Both the position numbers and the translations under genes were made by a program. This document shows, one piece after another, positions 18,009 to 26,792 of a stretch of 64,000 bases of DNA; the stretch's first letter is position 1; the number at the start of each line of letters is the position of its first letter. The stretch is from positions 208,909 to 272,908 of the forward strand of contig NZ_JAIQYY010000006.1 in assembly GCF_020181035.1 (NCBI RefSeq). The letters are read 5' to 3'. This DNA comes from Streptomyces sp. CoH27. GTDB lineage: Bacteria; Actinomycetota; Actinomycetes; Streptomycetales; Streptomycetaceae. The notes under the pieces were generated by a model. It ran no database searches, was not told the DNA's origin, and saw only the letters and a list, made by a program, of their open reading frames with translations.

Positions 18009-18450
18009 TCACCAGGGCAGTTCGACGGTGCGCAGGGCCGGCACGGCGAGGGCGACGACCCCGCCGAGTCCGCAGACGGCGGCGCTGACGACGTAGACCG
18101 GGCGCAGCCCCCAGGCTCCGGTCGCGGCGGCCGCGAACGGCATGCTGAGCGGCGTGAGACCGAGGCTTGACCGAGGCTGACCAGGCTGGACACGGCGGTG
18201 ACCCGGCCGAGGCAGGCGGGGTCGGCCTGGGTGTGGAGCAGCGCGCCAGACATCACTCCGCTCAACCCGGTACAGCACGGCCCGGGGCAGCGCGCTCGCC
18301 GACATCACGAGCCCGGCCTGCGCCGGGGTGCCGGAGCGGACAGCGGCTCAGGACAGGGCGAGGTAGTAGACGCTGTCACCCAGCATCGAGGACGTGTAGG
18401 CGGCGAGCCAGCGCCGGACGTTGCCGTCGCGGTGGGCGGGCAGCGCAGAC
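18009..18450 (-). pseudogene. MFS transporter remnant
   Basis: Fragments of a major facilitator transporter are scattered over different frames. The N-terminal part reads HRDGNVRRWLAAYTSSMLGD and stops after YYLALS; a middle part reads AQAGLVMSASALPRAVL, and another LGRVTAVSSLVSLG. The C-terminal part reads PFAAAATGAWGLRPVYVVSA up to the stop near 18009. The bulk of the membrane domain (several hundred residues) is deleted and at least two frameshifts remain. It is not functional. Confidence 0.7.
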
Positions 18451-18493
18451 GCCGTTCCCGCCCGGGAGGCGGCTATGCCGGAGCGGGTCACGG

Positions 18494-18868
18494 TCAGGCG
18501 GCCCACTCGCGCAGCAGCCGGGCGATTTCCGCCAAGTCGGCCTCGTCGCTGCGGATGTCTGCGACGAGTTTCGCGACCTCGCCGTAGGGCAGATCGAATT
18601 GCACCCCGGACTGTTCCATGTACTCCCACGCGCAGGCGATGCCGATGGAGGCGTTGTAGTCGGTGAAGGGCCGCAGTCTCAGGGCCGTGTGCAGGAAGGT
18701 CGCCGCACGCGAGGGAATCTCCTCGTAGTACGGGTCACCGGCGACACGTTCGTACCTGTGGCGCTCGACCATGCAGTGCAGTGCACCCCAGTCACGGATC
18801 GGCGTGTTCTGCGGCGAGACGTTGACCTGAACGTTGAGGATCCAGCCGGCGTCTACATAGAGCGTCAC
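18494..18868 (-). CDS. Fic/Doc-like toxin of a toxin-antitoxin pair, degenerate active site
   Basis: The 124-residue protein has the size and helix pattern of Doc/Fic-type toxins and a gene position directly downstream of an antitoxin. The Fic loop H-P-F-x-D-G-N-x-R is represented by R66-P-F-T-D-Y-N-A-S, so the catalytic His and the Gly are replaced. Either it uses another chemistry or it is an inactive derivative; similar Fic-like toxins with altered loops are common in Streptomyces as I recall. The GTG start at 18868 overlaps the antitoxin stop as GTGA, typical of toxin-antitoxin operons. Confidence 0.65.
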   Translation of the reverse strand: MTLYVDAGWILNVQVNVSPQNTPIRDWGALHCMVERHRYERVAGDPYYEEIPSRAATFLHTALRLRPFTDYNASIGIACAWEYMEQSGVQFDLPYGEVAKLVADIRSDEADLAEIARLLREWAA

Positions 18869-19083
18869 CGCAGGCCCGCCGGGAATCGCTCCTCGAAGTC
18901 GGCCATGATCTCCCGGGCCTTCTTCGAGGCCCCCTCGACGAACCGCTGCTTCTGCCGCCTGCGCACCACGTCCTCGGTCAGTATGTCGTGCGCGAGCCGC
19001 TTGATCGCGACGCCCTGTTCCTTGGCCTCCGCGCGCAGCTCGGCCAGCTCTTCCTCGGTGAACTCGATCGTGATGCCAGGCAT
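18865..19083 (-). CDS. Ribbon-helix-helix antitoxin
   Basis: The 72-residue protein starts MPGITIEFTEEELAELRAEA, a beta-strand followed by two helices as in ribbon-helix-helix antitoxins, and has a basic helical C-terminus (VVRRRQKQRFVEG) that would contact the toxin. It should bind its own promoter in the short gap to hisF (19084-19150) and neutralise the downstream toxin. The ATG at 19083 begins exactly at the conserved strand. Confidence 0.7.
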   Translation of the reverse strand: MPGITIEFTEEELAELRAEAKEQGVAIKRLAHDILTEDVVRRRQKQRFVEGASKKAREIMADFEERFPAGLR

Positions 19084-19150
19084 ACGAGCAGCCTAACTAT
19101 CGCGCAACCATGATCACTACCGCATTCACTACCAAGAGTGCCTGCTCGAA

Positions 19151-19906
19151 CTACCGAACGGGGTGCCCCGCTTCCCGCAGGGTCTGCTTCACCTGGCCGA
19201 TCCGCAGGTCGCCGAAGTGGAAGACGGAGGCCGCGAGCACCGCGTCCGCGCCCGCAGCGACGGCCGGCGGGAAGTCGGCCAGCTTGCCGGCGCCGCCCGA
19301 GGCGATGACCGGGACCGTGACGTGCTTGCGGACAGCGGCGATCATCTCCAGGTCGTAGCCGTCCTTGGTGCCGTCGGCGTCCATGGAGTTCAGCAGGATC
19401 TCGCCGGCGCCCAGCTCGGCAGCCCGATGCGCCCACTCGACCGCGTCGATGCCGGTGCCCTTGCGGCCGCCGTGGGTGGTGACCTCGAAGGACCCCGACT
19501 CGGTGCGGCGGGCGTCGACCGACAGCACCAGGACCTGGCGGCCGAACCGCTCGGCGATCTCCCGGATCAGGTCGGGCCGGGCGATCGCGGCGGTGTTCAC
19601 GCCCACCTTGTCGGCGCCCGCCCGCAGCAGCTTGTCCACGTCCTCGGCCGTACGGACGCCGCCGCCGACCGTCAGCGGGATGAACACCTGCTCGGCGGTG
19701 CGGCGCACCACGTCGTACGTCGTCTCCCGGTTGCCCGAGGACGCGGTGATGTCCAGGAACGTCAGTTCGTCGGCGCCTTCGGCGTCGTACACCTTCGCCA
19801 TCTCGACGGGGTCGCCCGCGTCGCGCAGGTTCTGGAAGTTGACGCCCTTGACGACCCGGCCGTTGTCGACGTCCAGGCAGGGGATGACTCGGACCGCCAG
19901 GGTCAT
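19151..19906 (-). CDS. hisF: Imidazole glycerol phosphate synthase cyclase subunit
   Basis: HisF (251 residues) closes the imidazole ring with ammonia supplied by HisH, yielding imidazole glycerol phosphate and AICAR. The half-barrel symmetry is visible: catalytic Asp12 in [13 protein letters not shown] and Asp131 in SVDARR, with LTVGGGVR and VIASGGAG phosphate sites. The ATG at 19906 lies six bases after the RidA gene; it is the last his gene before the toxin-antitoxin pair. Confidence 0.96.
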   Translation of the reverse strand: MTLAVRVIPCLDVDNGRVVKGVNFQNLRDAGDPVEMAKVYDAEGADELTFLDITASSGNRETTYDVVRRTAEQVFIPLTVGGGVRTAEDVDKLLRAGADKVGVNTAAIARPDLIREIAERFGRQVLVLSVDARRTESGSFEVTTHGGRKGTGIDAVEWAHRAAELGAGEILLNSMDADGTKDGYDLEMIAAVRKHVTVPVIASGGAGKLADFPPAVAAGADAVLAASVFHFGDLRIGQVKQTLREAGHPVR

Positions 19907-19912
19907 GACTGC

Positions 19913-20308
19913 TCAGGCTCCTCTGAATGCTTCAAGCTCTACTTCGACCAGGATGCGCGGGTCGACGAAGCCCTCGACCACGAGAAGGGTCGTGCACGGG
20001 CGCACGGAGTCGAACAGCTCCTTGTGGGCCCGTCCCGCCTCGTCGACGTCGCGCACATGGCTCAGGTACATACGGGTGCGGATCACGGACTCGACGCCGA
20101 GCCCGAACTCCTTCAGCGCGTCCAGGGCGTTGCCGAAAGCGACCCTGGTCTGCTCGTACGGATCGCCCTCGCCGTACAGCACCGTGCCCTTGAAGGACGT
20201 GGTGCCACCGACGGACACCCGGTCCCCCGCCGCGACGGCGCGCGCGAATCCGAAGCTCTCTTCCCAGGGACTTCCGCTCTGCACGCGCCGTACGGCATCG
20301 GACGTCAT
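19913..20308 (-). CDS. RidA/YjgF-family protein
   Basis: The 131-residue protein belongs to the RidA (YjgF/YER057c/UK114) family; active members hydrolyse reactive imines and enamines formed by PLP enzymes. It has the fold signature [14 protein letters not shown] and the segment [14 protein letters not shown], where archetypal RidA carries its catalytic Arg, followed by [20 protein letters not shown]. Activity is plausible but unproven. It is inserted between priA and hisF, overlapping priA by ATGA, so it is made in step with the histidine enzymes. Confidence 0.85.
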   Translation of the reverse strand: MTSDAVRRVQSGSPWEESFGFARAVAAGDRVSVGGTTSFKGTVLYGEGDPYEQTRVAFGNALDALKEFGLGVESVIRTRMYLSHVRDVDEAGRAHKELFDSVRPCTTLLVVEGFVDPRILVEVELEAFRGA

Positions 20309-21030
20309 GACGACACAGCCTCCAAGGCCTCTTCCAGGGTGAACGCCTTCGCGTAGAGGGCCTTCCCGACGATGGAGCCCTCGACACCGAGGGGTACCAG
20401 CTCGGCGATGGCGCGCAGGTCGTCCAGCGACGACACGCCGCCGGAGGCCACGACCGGGCGGTCGGTGGCGGCACACACATTGCGCAGCAGCTCCAGGTTG
20501 GGGCCCTGGAGCGTGCCGTCCTTGGCGATGTCGGTGACCACGTAGCGGGCGCAGCCCTCGCGGTTGAGGCGGTCCAGCGTCTCGTAGAGGTCGCCGCCGT
20601 CGCGGGTCCAGCCGCGGCCGCGCAGGGTCGTGCCGCGCACGTCCAGGCCGACCGCGATCTTGTCGCCGTGCTCGGCGATGACCTTGGCGACCCACTCGGG
20701 GGTCTCCAGGGCGGCCGTGCCGAGGTTCACCCGGGTGCAGCCGGTGGCGAGGGCGGCGGCCAGCGAGGCGTCGTCGCGGATGCCGCCGGACAGCTCCACC
20801 TTGATGTCCATCGCCTTCGCGACCTCGGCGATCAGCTCGCGGTTGTCACCGGTGCCGAACGCGGCGTCCAGGTCGACCAGGTGCAGCCACTCGGCGCCGG
20901 AACGCTGCCAGGCGAGGGCGGCCTCCAGCGGGGAGCCGTACGAGGTCTCCGTGCCGGACTCGCCGTGCACGAGGCGGACGGCCTGGCCGTCCCGGACGTC
21001 GACGGCGGGGAGCAGTTCGAGCTTGGCCAT
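20305..21030 (-). CDS. priA: Bifunctional phosphoribosyl isomerase A (HisA/TrpF)
   Basis: In actinobacteria PriA catalyses two Amadori rearrangements, ProFAR isomerisation (HisA) and phosphoribosyl anthranilate isomerisation (TrpF). The 241-residue TIM barrel has Asp11 (PAVDVRDG) and Asp130 ([14 protein letters not shown]) as acids, with a third conserved Asp in [14 protein letters not shown] and phosphate sites LSGGIRDD and VASGGVSS. The Arg- and Trp-containing loop after Asp130 matches PriA rather than simple HisA. No trpF exists in the trp region here, which supports the dual role. Confidence 0.95.
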   Translation of the reverse strand: MAKLELLPAVDVRDGQAVRLVHGESGTETSYGSPLEAALAWQRSGAEWLHLVDLDAAFGTGDNRELIAEVAKAMDIKVELSGGIRDDASLAAALATGCTRVNLGTAALETPEWVAKVIAEHGDKIAVGLDVRGTTLRGRGWTRDGGDLYETLDRLNREGCARYVVTDIAKDGTLQGPNLELLRNVCAATDRPVVASGGVSSLDDLRAIAELVPLGVEGSIVGKALYAKAFTLEEALEAVSS

Positions 21031-21033
21031 GGT

Positions 21034-21681
21034 CTACAGGGTTCCGATCCAGTTGGTGAGGAGCTGGGCGCCGGCGTCGCCGGACTTCTCGGGGTGGAAC
21101 TGGGTGGCCCACAGGGCGCCGTTCTCCACCGCGGCCACGAACGGCTTGCCGTGTGTCGACCAGGTGATCCTGGGGGCCTCGATCAGCGGGTTGTTCGTCT
21201 CCAGCTGCCAGTCGTGGACGGCGTACGAGTGCACGAAGTAGAAGCGGGCGTCGGCGTCGAGGCCGGCGAACAGCTCCGAGCCGGCGGGGGCGTCGACGGT
21301 GTTCCAGCCCATGTGGGGCACGATCTCGGCCTGGAGCGGCTCGACCGTGCCGGGCCACTCGTCCAGGCCCTCGGCCTCCACGCCGTGCTCGATGCCGCGC
21401 GCGAAGAGAATCTGCATGCCGACGCAGATGCCCATCACCGGGCGCCCGCCGGACAGCCGCCGGTCGATCACCCAGTCACCGCGGGCGGCCCGCAGGCCCT
21501 GCATGCAGGCGGCGAAGGCACCGACGCCGGGCACGAGGAGCCCGTCGGCGTTCATCGCCTTGTCGAAGTCACGCGTGATCTCGACATCGGCGCCCACGCG
21601 CGCGAGGGCGCGTTCGGCGGAGCGGACGTTGCCGAAGCCGTAGTCGAAGACGACCACTCGCTTGGGAGCGCTCAATTCCAC
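21034..21681 (-). CDS. hisH: Imidazole glycerol phosphate synthase glutaminase subunit
   Basis: HisH (215 residues) releases ammonia from glutamine for HisF. It is a class I amidotransferase with the triad Cys86 ([10 protein letters not shown]), His196 and Glu198 (ATQFHPEKS), plus the PGVGAF oxyanion region. I start at GTG 21681; a TTG two codons downstream is the main alternative, and an in-frame upstream extension is not homologous. It overlaps the end of the small membrane-protein gene by 10 bases and lies three bases upstream of priA. Confidence 0.95.
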   Translation of the reverse strand: MELSAPKRVVVFDYGFGNVRSAERALARVGADVEITRDFDKAMNADGLLVPGVGAFAACMQGLRAARGDWVIDRRLSGGRPVMGICVGMQILFARGIEHGVEAEGLDEWPGTVEPLQAEIVPHMGWNTVDAPAGSELFAGLDADARFYFVHSYAVHDWQLETNNPLIEAPRITWSTHGKPFVAAVENGALWATQFHPEKSGDAGAQLLTNWIGTL

Positions 21682-21836
21682 ACCCCCAGCCGCAGGACGC
21701 CCGCGACGAGGCACATGGCCGCGCCGATGGAGAGCAGCACGATCAGGCTCGTGGGCATCTTCTGCTTGACGAAGGAGATGATGCCGCCGACCAGGAAGAG
21801 GCCGACGACGATCAGGATCGTGGACAGACCGTTCAT
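21672..21836 (-). CDS. 54-residue membrane protein in the his operon
   Basis: Reading from the ATG at 21836 to the TGA at 21674-21672 gives 54 codons, below most ORF-length cut-offs. The protein has two predicted membrane segments, [19 protein letters not shown] (about 5-23) and [19 protein letters not shown] (about 30-48), joined by the short basic loop KQKMPT. It starts four bases after the hisB stop and its end overlaps the hisH start by 10 bases, which makes coupled expression likely. The codon usage is strongly G/C in third positions, as in the flanking genes. I do not recognise a function. Confidence 0.8.
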   Translation of the reverse strand: MNGLSTILIVVGLFLVGGIISFVKQKMPTSLIVLLSIGAAMCLVAGVLRLGVWN

Positions 21837-21840
21837 GGGT

Positions 21841-22434
21841 TTACAGCGCGCCCTTCGTGGAGGGGAGGATGCCGGCCGCGCGCGGGTCGCGCTCGGAGGC
21901 GTAGCGCAGCGCCCGGGCGAGGGCCTTGAACTGGCACTCCACGATGTGGTGCGCGTTGCGCCCGTACGGCACGTGCACGTGCAGCGCTATCTGCGCCTGG
22001 GCGACGAAGGACTCCAGGATGTGCCGGGTCATCGTGGTGTCGTACTCGCCGATCATCGGCGCCATGTTCTCGGGCTCGGTGTGCACGAGGTACGGGCGGC
22101 CGGACAGGTCGACGGTCACCTGGGCGAGGGACTCGTCCAGCGGGACCGTGCAGTTGCCGAAGCGGTAGATCCCCACCTTGTCGCCGAGCGCCTGCTTGAA
22201 GGCGGCGCCCAGCGCGAGGGCGGTGTCCTCGATGGTGTGGTGGGAGTCGATGTGCAGGTCGCCGTCGGTCTTCACGGTCAGGTCGAACAGACCGTGCCGG
22301 CCGAGTTGGTCGAGCATGTGGTCGTAGAAGCCGACGCCGGTGGCGATGTCGGTTCTCCCGGTGCCGTCGAGGTCGATCTCGACCAGAACGGAGGTCTCCT
22401 TGGTGATGCGCTCCACGCGTCCAACGCGGCTCAT
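21841..22434 (-). CDS. hisB: Imidazoleglycerol-phosphate dehydratase
   Basis: HisB (197 residues) dehydrates imidazole glycerol phosphate to imidazole acetol phosphate. The diagnostic manganese-binding His clusters are present: [32 protein letters not shown] and [12 protein letters not shown]. It is the monofunctional bacterial form without the phosphatase domain of the enterobacterial fusion. The ATG at 22434 overlaps the hisC stop as ATGA. Confidence 0.96.
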   Translation of the reverse strand: MSRVGRVERITKETSVLVEIDLDGTGRTDIATGVGFYDHMLDQLGRHGLFDLTVKTDGDLHIDSHHTIEDTALALGAAFKQALGDKVGIYRFGNCTVPLDESLAQVTVDLSGRPYLVHTEPENMAPMIGEYDTTMTRHILESFVAQAQIALHVHVPYGRNAHHIVECQFKALARALRYASERDPRAAGILPSTKGAL

Positions 22435-23537
22435 GCCTCAAGCTCCTTCTTGACTTCACGGACCGCGTCGAGGAACGCGTCGTTCTCCTCCGGGGTGCCG
22501 GCGGACACCCGCAGCCATCCCGGTACGCCGTTGTCCCGGACCAGGACGCCCCGGTCGAGGATCTTCCGCCAGGCCTCGTGGGCGTTCTCGAACCGGCCGA
22601 ACTGCACGAAGTTGGCGTCGGACTCGGTGACGTCGTAGCCGATCGCGCGCAGCTCGGCGACCAGCCGGTCCCGCTCCGCCTTCAGCTGCTCGACGTACTT
22701 GAGCAGGGTGTCGGTGTGCTCCAGGGCGGCCAGGGCGGTCGCCTGGGTGATCGCCGACAGGTGGTACGGCAGCCGGACGAGCTGGACGGCGTCCACGACC
22801 GCCGGGTCGGCGGCGAGGTAGCCGAGGCGCAGGCCCGCCGCGCCGAACGCCTTCGACATCGTGCGGGAGATGACGAGGTGCGGCCGGCCCGCAAGCAGCG
22901 GCAGCAGCGAGTCGCCGTGGCTGAACTCGATGTACGCCTCGTCCACGATCACCATCGACGGCTTGGCCGCCTGGGCCGCCTCGTACAGCGCGAGGACCGT
23001 CTCCGGCGGGACCGCGTTGCCGGTGGGGTTGTTGGGGGTGGTGATGAAGACGACGTCGGGCTTGTGCTCGGCGATGGCCTCGACGGCCGCCGCGAGGTCG
23101 ATCGTGAAGTCCTCGTTCCGCGGACCCGAGATCCAGCCGGTGCCCGTCCCGCGCGCGATGAGCGCGTGCATCGAGTACGACGGCTCGAAGCCGATCGCCG
23201 TACGGCCCGGTCCGCCGAAGGTCTGCAGCAGCTGCTGGATGACCTCGTTGGAGCCGTTGGCGGCCCAGACGTTCTCGACGCCGAGGGGGTGCTTGCCCGT
23301 CTTCGTCAGGTACGCGGCCAGCTCGGTGCGCAGCTGGACCGCGTCCCGGTCGGGGTAGCGGTTCAGGTCGCGGGCGGCCTCCCGGACCCGCTCCGCGATC
23401 CGCTCGACCAGCGGCTCGGGCAGCGGGTAGGGGTTCTCGTTGGTGTTCAGCCGTACGGGGACGTCCAACTGGGGCGCGCCGTAAGGGGACTTGCCGCGCA
23501 GCTCGTCCCGTACGGGGAGATCGTCGATGCGTGTCAC
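22431..23537 (-). CDS. hisC: Histidinol-phosphate aminotransferase
   Basis: HisC (368 residues) is a fold-type I PLP aminotransferase converting imidazole acetol phosphate and glutamate to histidinol phosphate. The PLP lysine is in [17 protein letters not shown]; other marks are [11 protein letters not shown] near the N-terminus, TPNNPTGN, and VDEAYIEF. The GTG at 23537 overlaps the hisD stop as GTGA; the open frame continues upstream inside hisD but is non-coding there. Confidence 0.95.
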   Translation of the reverse strand: MTRIDDLPVRDELRGKSPYGAPQLDVPVRLNTNENPYPLPEPLVERIAERVREAARDLNRYPDRDAVQLRTELAAYLTKTGKHPLGVENVWAANGSNEVIQQLLQTFGGPGRTAIGFEPSYSMHALIARGTGTGWISGPRNEDFTIDLAAAVEAIAEHKPDVVFITTPNNPTGNAVPPETVLALYEAAQAAKPSMVIVDEAYIEFSHGDSLLPLLAGRPHLVISRTMSKAFGAAGLRLGYLAADPAVVDAVQLVRLPYHLSAITQATALAALEHTDTLLKYVEQLKAERDRLVAELRAIGYDVTESDANFVQFGRFENAHEAWRKILDRGVLVRDNGVPGWLRVSAGTPEENDAFLDAVREVKKELEA

Positions 23538-24886
23538 TTGCCCTCTGGAACCTTCCACCCGCTGTGTCCGATTTGTTCGCCTCCGGCAAAACGTGCCTTG
23601 ATCGCCGCGCCGTGCGCCGGCAGGTCCTCCGCCTCCGCCAGCGTCACCACGTGATGGGCGACGTCGGCGAGCGCGTCCTTGGTGTAGTCCACGATGTGGA
23701 TGCCGCGCAGGAAGGACTGGACGGACAGGCCCGAGGAGTGGCAGGCGCAGCCGCCGGTGGGCAGGACGTGGTTGGACCCGGCCGCGTAGTCGCCGAGCGA
23801 GACGGGGGCCCAGGGGCCGATGAAGATCGCGCCCGCGTTCCTGACCCGGTCGGCGACCGCCACGGCGTCGGCGGTCTGGATCTCCAGGTGCTCGGCGCCG
23901 TACGCGTCGACCACCCGCAGACCCTCCTCCAGGCCGTCCACGAGGACGATCGCGGACTGTCGGCCCTTGAGGGCGGGCACGATCCGGTCCTCGATGTGCT
24001 TGCTGGCCGCCACCTGCGGCTCCAGCTCCTTCTCCACCGCGTCCGCCAGCTCCGGGGAGTCGGTGACGAGGACGGCGGCGGCCAGCGGGTCGTGCTCGGC
24101 CTGGCTGATCAGGTCCGCGGCCACGTGCACCGGGTCGGCGGTGTCGTCGGCGAGGATCGCGATCTCGGTCGGGCCGGCCTCGGCGTCGATGCCGATCTTG
24201 CCGGTGAAGAAGCGCTTGGCGGCCGCCACCCAGATGTTGCCGGGGCCGGTGACCATGGTGGCGGGGGCGCAGGACTCGGTGCCGTACGCGAACATCGCGA
24301 CGGCGGTGGCGCCGCCCGCGGCGTAGACCTCGTCCACCCCGAGCAGGGCGCACGCGGCCAGGATCGTCGGGTGCGGCAGGCCGCCGAAGTCCGCCTGCGG
24401 CGGGGAGGCGAGCGCGATGGACTCGACGCCGGCCTCCTGGGCCGGTACGGCGTTCATGATCACGGAGGACGGGTACACCGAGCGGCCGCCGGGCGCGTAC
24501 AGCCCGACGCGCTCGACCGGCACCCACTTCTCGGTCACCGAACCGCCGGGCACCACCTGGGTGGTGTGCGTGCTGCGGCGCTGCTCGCGGTGGACCAGGC
24601 GGGCGCGGCGGATGGACTCCTCCAGCGCGGCACGCACGGCGGGGTCCAGAGCCTTGAGGGCGTCGGTGAGGGCCTGGGCCGGCACACGGACGGATTCCAG
24701 CCGTACTCCGTCGAACTTCTCGGCGAAGTCGATCAGCGCCGCGTCGCCACGATGATGCACGGCCTCGCAGATCGGACGCACCTTCTCCAGGGCGGCCTGA
24801 ACGTCGAAGTCGGCTCGGGGCAGCAGGTCGCGCAGGGCGGGGCCCTCGGGAAGGGCGTCGCCGCGCAGATCGATTCGGGAGATCAC
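23534..24886 (-). CDS. hisD: Histidinol dehydrogenase
   Basis: HisD (450 residues) performs the last two steps, oxidising histidinol to histidine with two NAD molecules at a zinc site. Family marks are [51 protein letters not shown] and [21 protein letters not shown] start at GTG 24886 ([10 protein letters not shown]); the ATG at 24934 only adds a non-homologous Arg/Ser stretch. It is the first gene of the hisD-C-B-(54 aa)-H-priA-ridA-F operon, preceded by a candidate operator. Confidence 0.95.
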   Translation of the reverse strand: MISRIDLRGDALPEGPALRDLLPRADFDVQAALEKVRPICEAVHHRGDAALIDFAEKFDGVRLESVRVPAQALTDALKALDPAVRAALEESIRRARLVHREQRRSTHTTQVVPGGSVTEKWVPVERVGLYAPGGRSVYPSSVIMNAVPAQEAGVESIALASPPQADFGGLPHPTILAACALLGVDEVYAAGGATAVAMFAYGTESCAPATMVTGPGNIWVAAAKRFFTGKIGIDAEAGPTEIAILADDTADPVHVAADLISQAEHDPLAAAVLVTDSPELADAVEKELEPQVAASKHIEDRIVPALKGRQSAIVLVDGLEEGLRVVDAYGAEHLEIQTADAVAVADRVRNAGAIFIGPWAPVSLGDYAAGSNHVLPTGGCACHSSGLSVQSFLRGIHIVDYTKDALADVAHHVVTLAEAEDLPAHGAAIKARFAGGEQIGHSGWKVPEGK

Positions 24887-24927
24887 GGACTCAATTCTCG
24901 CAGACCGGGGTCGGGAGCCGTGCGCGC

Positions 24928-24944
24928 GTATCAATGGCTGATAC
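24928..24944. promoter_or_regulatory. Candidate operator dyad upstream of hisD
   Basis: The perfect 6+6 dyad GTATCA-N5-TGATAC lies 42 bases upstream of the hisD start, in the 170-base divergent gap shared with the solenoid-like protein gene. Its size fits a dimeric repressor site. No regulator gene is adjacent, and which of the two promoters it would control cannot be told. Confidence 0.4.
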
Positions 24945-25056
24945 AGAACGTGGCCGAATTCGGAAGATCCCCTTCACCTCTGGTGTTCCATCCGTCACTG
25001 AACGGGCATGAACGGCTGTACGAAAAGTCCTGATCGGTGAGGGGAGGGGTACGGCG

Positions 25057-26643
25057 GTGACCGAGGGGGCCGGCTTCGTCGCAGCGGACGCCGGGGACGT
25101 GCCGGACGAGCTGACCGCGGCCGAGGCGGGCATGTGGCAGGCCTTCCGCAACGGCAGCGTGTACGACCTGAGCAGCGGGGACGCCGTCGTGGACGATCCG
25201 CACGGCGGGCATCCGTGGGGTCCCGAGCGGACCGTGCGGGCGCGGATCGTGTGCTGGCTGCTGCTGGACGGGCCGCCCGCGCTCGCGGGCCGGGTGTCCG
25301 CGCTGAAGCTCGTCGGCGTGCGGATCACCGGCACGATGGAGCTGGCGGGCGGCACGGTCACGCCGTACGTGGAGTTGCGCGACTGCCGCTTCGACGACGA
25401 GGTACGGCTGCCGGAGGCCCGGTTCACCACCCTGCGGCTGGTGGACTGCGCGGTCCCGCGGCTGGAGGCGGCCCGGGTGCACACCGAGGGCGATCTGCAT
25501 CTGCCGCGCTGCCGCTTCCAGAACGGCATCCGGCTGACCGACGCGCACATCGGCACCGATCTGCTGCTCAACCAGGCGATCGTGTACCGCGACCGCAGCG
25601 GACGGTCGATCGCGGGGGACGGTATGACCGTCGGCCAGGACCTCCAGGCGGAGCTGCTGGAATCGCACGGCGAGCTGAGCCTGCGCGGCGCCAAGGTCGG
25701 CGTGTCGCTCAGCCTGCGGGGCGCGAAACTCGCCAATCCCTACGCCCGGCTCGCCCTGAACGCACCCCAGCTGACCGTCGAGCGCACCCTGTACCTGACC
25801 CCGGCCGGCGTGGGCAGCCCGCTGCTGAGCGGCACGACTCCCGCGCGCGGGACACGGATCCAGCGCTTCGAGTGCCGCGGCGGGATACGCCTGGACGACG
25901 GGCGGTTCGGGGACGCCGTCGACCTGGAGCGGGCCCGGTTCACCCTCACCGACGACCAGGAGCTGTCGCTGCGCCGGGTGCACTCGCCCGAGCTGCGCTT
26001 CCTCGGGGACAAGCCGCAGCGCGGCAAGGTCGTGCTGTCCGGGGCGCGGATCGTCAACCTGGTGGACCGCGCGGGCGCCTGGCCGGACGCCGGCAATCTG
26101 CACATGGGCGGCTTCGCCTACGAGAACCTGGTGCCACAGGGTCCCTTCCCGCTGTCCCGGCGGCTGGAGTGGATCACGGCGGCCACCGCGGAGTACGCCC
26201 CGGAGCCGTACGAGCGGCTGGCGGCGGTGCTGCGCGCGGCCGGCGAGGACGAGGACGCGCGCGAGGTGCTGCTCGCCAAGCAGCGCCGGCGCCGCGAGAC
26301 GCTGCCGCCGGCCGCCAAGGTCCTGGGGTATGTCCAGGACTGGACGGTCGCCTACGGCTACCGTCCGGGCCGGGCCGCGGTATGGATGGCGGTGCTGTGG
26401 GCGGCGGGCACACTCGCGTTCAGCCACGCGGACCACGCACCGGCGAACCACGACGAGCGTCCGTACTGGAGCCCGGCCCTGTTCACACTGGACCTGCTGC
26501 TGCCCGTCATCGACCTGGGCCAGACCGGCGCGTGGCAGCTCCACGGCGTCTGGGAGTGGCTGGAGAGCGCGATGATCCTGCTGGGCTGGATCCTCGCGAC
26601 GACAGTGGCGGCGGGGGCGACGCGGCTGCTGCGGCGGAACTGA
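25057..26643 (+). CDS. Solenoid-like membrane protein, function unknown
   Basis: The 528-residue protein has an N-terminal domain (to about 430) made of short recurring strand-turn units such as GELSLRGAKVGVSLSLRGAK, suggesting a pentapeptide-repeat or bactofilin-like beta-solenoid. Two C-terminal membrane segments (VWMAVLWAAGTLAFS and MILLGWILATTVAAGA) flank a loop of about 50 residues with HDERPYWSPALFTLD. Streptomyces homologues are often labelled membrane-associated oxidoreductase, but I see no cofactor or redox motif to support that. GTG 25057 is preceded by GGGGAGGGG. It is divergent from hisD. Confidence 0.7.
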   Translation: MTEGAGFVAADAGDVPDELTAAEAGMWQAFRNGSVYDLSSGDAVVDDPHGGHPWGPERTVRARIVCWLLLDGPPALAGRVSALKLVGVRITGTMELAGGTVTPYVELRDCRFDDEVRLPEARFTTLRLVDCAVPRLEAARVHTEGDLHLPRCRFQNGIRLTDAHIGTDLLLNQAIVYRDRSGRSIAGDGMTVGQDLQAELLESHGELSLRGAKVGVSLSLRGAKLANPYARLALNAPQLTVERTLYLTPAGVGSPLLSGTTPARGTRIQRFECRGGIRLDDGRFGDAVDLERARFTLTDDQELSLRRVHSPELRFLGDKPQRGKVVLSGARIVNLVDRAGAWPDAGNLHMGGFAYENLVPQGPFPLSRRLEWITAATAEYAPEPYERLAAVLRAAGEDEDAREVLLAKQRRRRETLPPAAKVLGYVQDWTVAYGYRPGRAAVWMAVLWAAGTLAFSHADHAPANHDERPYWSPALFTLDLLLPVIDLGQTGAWQLHGVWEWLESAMILLGWILATTVAAGATRLLRRN

Positions 26644-26792
26644 GCGAAGGACACGGCCGGGCCGGGTGGGGCTGCGGCGCACGGCCGATGCGCTGCCGCG
26701 CCTTTCACCTTTACCGCTCCTTGACCGCGCTCCGTACAACTTTCCACGACTTGCCCGAACCCCCTGGCGCGCCCCCGACCTGCGGACTTTCA

